64,000 nt of DNA from Hypomesus transpacificus (Eukaryota > Chordata > Actinopteri > Osmeriformes > Osmeridae). The notes under the pieces were generated by a model. That model did not search any database. It worked only from the letters and a program-made list of their open reading frames with translations, and was not told where the DNA came from. Position 1 is the first letter of the stretch. Every line of letters starts with the position of its first letter. The stretch lies in NCBI RefSeq assembly GCF_021917145.1, contig NC_061080.1, forward strand, positions 10,598,978-10,662,977, read 5' to 3'. Below are positions 55,801 through 64,000 of the stretch, piece by piece. The translations under genes and the position numbers were made by a program.

Positions 55801-56002
55801 ATATCAAACCTGTTCGGAGTAGCTTGATCTCGGGTTGAGTGACAATGTCCAACAGCCGTTGTAGCCGCTTCCTCTCCTCCTCGGAGCGAGAGATTTCTTC
55901 GTTGTACTCAGCAAGCGTTTTTTCAACAACTCCGAAAATCTCCAAAGCTGCCATTGCTAATATATCCCTGATACATTCTCTAAGCACAATTAGTTTAGAC
56001 AT
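52891..56002 (-). CDS. Fish C2H2 zinc-finger protein znf-6 (duplicated N-domain, ten fingers, inverted copy)
   Basis: Exons on the minus strand 56002-55810, 55068-54733 and 54200-52891, 1839 nt, 612 aa. Exon 1 is the N-domain (MSKLIVLRECIRDIL, then LEIFGVVEKTLAEYNEEI). Exon 2 has the linker and a second N-domain with its own methionine (MSKLHMMREFFSERL), like znf-5. Exon 3 has the linker (PPQIKEEHELWTSQQEE), an acidic hinge and ten fingers (CQECSKTF, CQECNKTF, CQQCSKLF, CPHCSKRF, CQECNNTF, CQECSKLF, CQQCTKVF, CQECNNTF, CIACNKRF, CQQCSKQF), ending cleanly in HSGEKS. It is the only three-exon copy whose array seems neither frameshifted nor truncated by a late nonsense codon. Its 532 bp intron 2 is free of the insertions seen in znf-2, -3 and -4 and serves as the empty site. 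Confidence 0.88.
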
Positions 56003-56105
56003 GTTGGCTGTGGAGAAATTACACATTGCACAACTACGTTGGCTATTAGCTCGTCGTTCTCCACGCCAGAAACACAGCTGCAGAAAAACATGGCGGCGCT
56101 ATGTA
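56003..56105 (-). promoter_or_regulatory. Core promoter/5' UTR of znf-6 with YY1-like site
   Basis: On the minus strand, GCGCCGCCATGTTTTTCTGC, then AGCTGTGTTTCTGGCG, TGGAGAACGACGAGCTAAT and CTCCACAGCCAAC precede the ATG. It is the diverged counterpart of the znf-4/znf-5 promoter. GCCGCCATGTT is a good YY1-type core. Confidence 0.5.
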
Positions 56106-56189
56106 AGCGGCAGCTCCGAATGTGACCACGAATCACGTGACTTGACCAGCAGCGCCTTTTTTTTTTTTTTTACCAAATGAGCCATGTTT

Positions 56190-56480
56190 TAAAATTCGAA
56201 AAAAAAGCAGTAAAGTTTTTTTCGATTTTGTTCCTGAAATCCACACTGAATCCACCCTTGTTCATCTGGAGAATCCAGATTTTTGCATCGGAGGTATCCC
56301 AATCCCGCTAAAAAAGCGTTGAACAACACATCCGAAGGTTGGGCCAGATTAAACCCCAGACTGGACATGAACTCATCCGAATTCACGATCCCTTGTTTTC
56401 TTTTGAACAACCCATTTTCAAGACACAATCTAATCGCATGGCCGAAAGCGGCCAGATTACTTCAGAACAGGTGGGTCCTG
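56190..56480. other. Unclassified, possibly repeat-derived segment
   Basis: Low-complexity T/A stretch, then a region with a minus-strand frame (SDVLFNAFLAGLGYLRCKN) that matches no domain I know. It is probably an old interspersed repeat. Confidence 0.3.
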
Positions 56481-56489
56481 TGTTTCCTC

Positions 56490-56720
56490 ATATAATGAGC
56501 CAAATTTCCTTTTTGACCACAACTGTATGGACGGTGTTGACACTGATAAGGTTTCTCCCCGTGTGTCCTCATGAATAATCAACTGAAATTTCTGACAAAA
56601 AACTTTGTTACAGTGATACTGATAAGGTTCTCTCTTGTGTGTGTCACATGAAAAGACAAAGAACGTTTTTTTTTTACAAAATGTGTTGTTACTATGGTGA
56701 CACTGATAAGGTTATGCTAA
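56490..56720 (-). pseudogene. Zinc-finger relic upstream of znf-6
   Basis: On the minus strand decayed finger and linker sequence is readable: HGEKPYQCQHRPYSCGQ, then KGNLAHYMRKH, and two more partial linkers with TATCAGTGT-type codons near 56615 and 56700. It is the last trace of a further cluster member. Confidence 0.7.
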
Positions 56721-56899
56721 TATGTGTTGAAATACTTTCCCCAAAATGTAGAATGTGAAATAACACACCTTATATCCCTATACTGTATATCTAAGTGTCC
56801 ACAGTATGTACGACAGCACAAAGATTGTCATTTGACAACTTTTCAGAACACTGTCTTGCTCACTGTCAATGTTTTACCACAAGGGGGTTCTGTGTTACT

Positions 56900-57000
56900 G
56901 CTGGCAAAGAAAAGAGAATAGATGAGAGAGAACACAGAGAGAGGAGAAAACCTGAGAAAAAGAGAGAGACAAGTACAGAAAGAAAGACAGCTTGAACAGG

Positions 57001-57040
<40 letters not shown>

Positions 57041-57311
57041 ATAGATATTAATAAAGTTTAAGCAGGGGAGAGAGAAATATTGAAAGAAAAATGAGAAATG
57101 AAAGCAGAGTAGAAGAGAGAGAGTGTGAGTGAGGGGAGGAGAGAGTGAGGTCAAATCGATAGAGGGGGCGGGTGTCTACAGAGTGGCTAGTAGACATAGG
57201 GTTCACAGGTGAGAGAAAGAGGAGAGGGGGAGGGGGAGGTAGGAGGGAGGGAGTGAGAGAGGGAGTGATAGAAACAGAGAGAGAAAGAATCAGGTCACTG
57301 TTGTCGGCATC
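56900..57311. other. GA-rich intergenic region before the Ig gene
   Basis: Long purine-rich stretches (GAGAGAGAGA at 57000-57035 and elsewhere). It probably includes the 5' UTR and promoter of the gene starting at 57312; no TATA box seen. Confidence 0.4.
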
Positions 57312-61341
<4,030 letters not shown>

Positions 61342-61510
61342 CCCATCATGGCGTCCCACACTGATGACACACGCGTGAAGCTCCGCCTCCCCAACTCTAC
61401 TGCAAGATGAGATCGTTCCCATGGAGACTCAGAAGCTATACACTGACCACAGAACCAATCATATAGCGGAGTAGCCCTGTTTCCAGGTCAAATGAGGGAT
61501 TTAAATTGAT

Positions 61511-61516
61511 AATAAA
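61511..61516 (+). terminator. Poly(A) signal of the Ig gene
   Basis: AATAAA 170 bp after the stop. Confidence 0.75.
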
Positions 61517-62510
61517 CTGGGTCTCATCTGTCGTCATGCATATATATTAATATGTGTACTTAGTAATGTATTTACAATCAGGTAAACACCCTTGCTTTAC
61601 AGAAATAACCTCTAACACACACACACACACACATGTACACACACACATAAACAAACACACACACACATGTACACACACACATAAACACATCTTCCATCTT
61701 TTAAAAGTGGAGAGGAAACATCTGCACTTTTTCTCCTCCCCCCGCCCCCTCACTTCACAGAGGGGGAGGAGGGGGGAGGGGGGAGGGGAGGAGGGGAGGA
61801 GAGGGGACGTTAAAGGGATTGAGGGATTGCAAAGTTGAAGGAACATCTCCTAAAGTAAATGTGTGTGTGTGTGAGCAAGTATGTGTGTGATTTGCGTGTG
61901 CATCTGTATGTGTGTGTGTGTAACAATTTCTTACACGTCATTTTGAAACTGCTGTTTATATCAGAGTCCATTAGCTGCAATAGATCAACATCCACACACA
62001 CCCACACACACAAACACACAAACACACAGTCACTAATGCATGCTACTAGTTTACATTAGAGTCCCAGCACAGCTTAGAGTACACACCGGCACTCCATTAG
62101 TCAGAGTTATTATATACAGAACAGGAAGGAACCAATCAGGTGAGAGAAGTTTTCCCAGGAAGTGAAAGGTCAAAGGAAGGTGCACTTCCAGTCGGTTGCC
62201 ACAGTTACCACCTGGATGGTTTCCATAGTTTCCCCTTGACGGTTTCCCATTTGACTGGATGGAGCTTGACCCAAAATCGCCTCCGGTGAGCTGCAGTATC
62301 ATGTGTGATCATGTGATTATACTGTGTCACGGCTGGATCAGAGCAAGACTGTGTGGACGGCAACAACCGTGACTATACACAAGCCCACATACACACATAT
62401 ACACACTCATATACACACATACACTCACATACACACATACACACTTGTGTGTTTCATGCCAGCTATTGCTTTGTGGATTCTATAAAGTTTGGGAGCCCTG
62501 CTCTTGAGCC
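61517..62510. other. Intergenic region with CA microsatellites
   Basis: CA tracts near 61615-61690, 61860-61920 and 61990-62025, a G-rich stretch at 61760-61805, and CATACACA repeats at 62380-62445. No gene recognised. Confidence 0.4.
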
Positions 62511-62880
62511 TGGACCCTGGCCCCTCCACCCTGGACCCTGGGCCTTCCACCCTGGCCCCTCCACCCTGGACCCTGGGCCTTCCACCCTGGACCCTGGACC
62601 CTGGGCCTTCCACCCTGGACCCTACACCCTGGACCCTACACCCTGGACCCTGGGCCCTCCACCCTGGACCCTGGCCCCTCCACCCTGGACCCTGGGCCTT
62701 CCACCCTGGACCCTGGGCCTTCCACCCTGGACCCTCCACCCTGGACTCTACACCCTGGACCCTACACCCTGGACCCTGGGCCCTCCACCCTGGACCCTAC
62801 ACCCTGGACCCTGGGCCCTCCACCCTGGATCCTGGACCCTCCACCCTGCACCCTGGGCCCTCCACCTTGGACCCTGTCGA
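62511..62880. repeat. C-rich minisatellite (CCACCCTGGACCCTG)
   Basis: About 20 units mixing CCACCCTGGACCCTGGGCCTT, CACCCTGGACCCTA and CTCCACCCTGGACC forms. Long frames here on both strands are repeat artefacts. Confidence 0.93.
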
Positions 62881-63089
62881 CTCTGATCCTGTCTGTGAGT
62901 TGATCATTTGGGTCCTCAGTCCTGTGGTTGTTGCAGAAAGGGATTTGTTTAGATATATATATACACATATGTGTGTGTGTGTGTGAGAGAGAATCTCTTC
63001 ATCCATCATCAGGATAGATAATTAAAGACTGCCCAGATTCCTTCACTCTGGGGAAATGTCTTGAGAGCTACTTTCCCAAAGGTCCTTCA

Positions 63090-63353
63090 GTAACACACAC
63101 ACACACACATACACACACCCACCCACACACACACTCACGCACTCAGTAACATCTCCCCCCTTCACACACACACAATTTTCCTATGTTTTTTTCTCTGTAT
63201 TCTGTCTTCATGTGATTAAGCTGTTAAGTGGAGTGGTACCTCTACAGACACACAGGACCACACACACACACACATGCACGCCTCACTACACACACACACA
63301 CACACACACGCCACACTACACACACACACACACACACACATGCACGCCACACT

Positions 63354-63385
<32 letters not shown>
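63090..63385. repeat. (CA)n microsatellites
   Basis: Several CA tracts with ATGCACGCCACACTACA interruptions repeated three times. Confidence 0.93.
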
Positions 63386-63388
<3 letters not shown>

Positions 63389-63519
63389 CACACATGTCCG
63401 GTAGGCCATCCCTCAATGTGGTAACCCATAAGTCTGTGTGTTACTGTGGAATACTCTGGAAAATTTCGCCAAAGGGTGATGATTCAGCTTCTGTAAAGTA
63501 GGTGACTGTAATTCAATAC

Positions 63520-64000
63520 CTGTTAAGAATTCTCCCTCACTCCCCCCTTTCCCCCCTACCTTTCTCTACTTTTCCTTTCTCTGTCTCTCCCTCTCCCCCT
63601 CCTCCCCCCCTCTCTCCCCCCTCTCCCTCCCTCTCCCCCTTTCTCTCTTCCTCTCTCTCTCTCCCTCTCTCTCTCCCTATCTCGCCCCCTCAATCTCTGC
63701 CTCCCCTCTATGTCTCTCCCTATATTTAGCCCTTGAGCACAAACTCACATTCTCATATTTAACCAACTTTGGTTGTGGAGGCAAAACACCAAGCAGGCAG
63801 GAAACTGTTGTTGGTGTTTCAGTGGAAGATGATGTGGTCTGACCACATCCAGGTTGGTCCCCTGACAGATTGATCGTTGCTCGTCATCCTCCGATGCTTC
63901 CAAGGGACAGCCCTCCATGTCACCGTGACGACAAAAGCCTTTTGTGTACTCTATGGAAGTGTGTTCACACATTTAGCTGTGTTGCTTTTACTGTAACTGT
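63520..64000. other. Pyrimidine-rich stretch, then unassigned sequence
   Basis: 63520-63720 is C/T-rich. 63760-63975 has balanced composition and a minus-strand frame (GTNLDVVRPHHLPLKHQQQF) without a domain I recognise. It could be an exon of a gene outside the window. Confidence 0.3.

Noticed and set aside
62353-62986. 177 aa and 165 aa frames rich in Pro-Trp-Thr-Leu
   Set aside because: They arise from translating the CCACCCTGGACC minisatellite in several frames.

Overview
The window is vertebrate genomic DNA, almost certainly from a teleost fish. The evidence is large introns with GT-AG borders, the fish-specific NLR class ending in a PRY/SPRY domain, a fish-type C2H2 zinc-finger cluster, tRNA-derived SINEs with the 3' tail common in fish, an L2-like LINE, and abundant CA, TC and minisatellite repeats. 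I cannot name the species from sequence alone.

Layout: (1) 1-3130 holds the 3' part of an NLRC3-like NLR gene on the plus strand (LRR exons, then PRY/SPRY). It appears broken by two frameshifts. (2) 4066-10362 is a complete eif3b gene on the minus strand (17 coding exons, 680 aa by my splice reconstruction). (3) 10974-15393 is a complete brat1 gene on the plus strand (12 coding exons, 901 aa), head to head with eif3b across a 611 bp intergenic promoter. (4) 15928-56002 is a cluster of six related C2H2 zinc-finger genes, five on the plus strand and the last on the minus strand, tail to tail with the fifth. I call them znf-1 to znf-6. Five of the six share a three-exon plan: an N-terminal helical domain, a fused linker plus second copy of that domain, and a linker plus finger array. 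The cluster is riddled with transposons. Several can be delimited exactly because the paralogous introns supply empty sites: a hAT MITE, a 2 kb hAT relic, a 2.7 kb TTAA-flanked insertion, and a LINE inside the 3' UTR of znf-5. (5) 57312-61341 is a small secreted four-Ig-domain gene whose domains look colinear with the last Ig domains of perlecan domain IV. (6) 61342-64000 is repeats without a recognisable gene.

eIF3B is a core translation-initiation scaffold and BRAT1 a DNA-damage and Integrator-associated HEAT-repeat protein, so that divergent pair is housekeeping in type. The zinc-finger genes carry SUMO-consensus acidic linkers and are probably nuclear DNA-binding regulators. Their arrays show block duplication, a shared small set of recognition helices, and repeated loss of the 3' fingers by CA-dinucleotide slippage.

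The most novel items are the duplicated N-terminal domain of the zinc-finger family, the slippage-terminated arrays, and the stand-alone perlecan-like Ig gene. Splice sites were placed by hand from GT/AG consensus, reading-frame continuity and family knowledge. Every reconstructed coding sequence listed as CDS sums to a multiple of three and ends at a stop.
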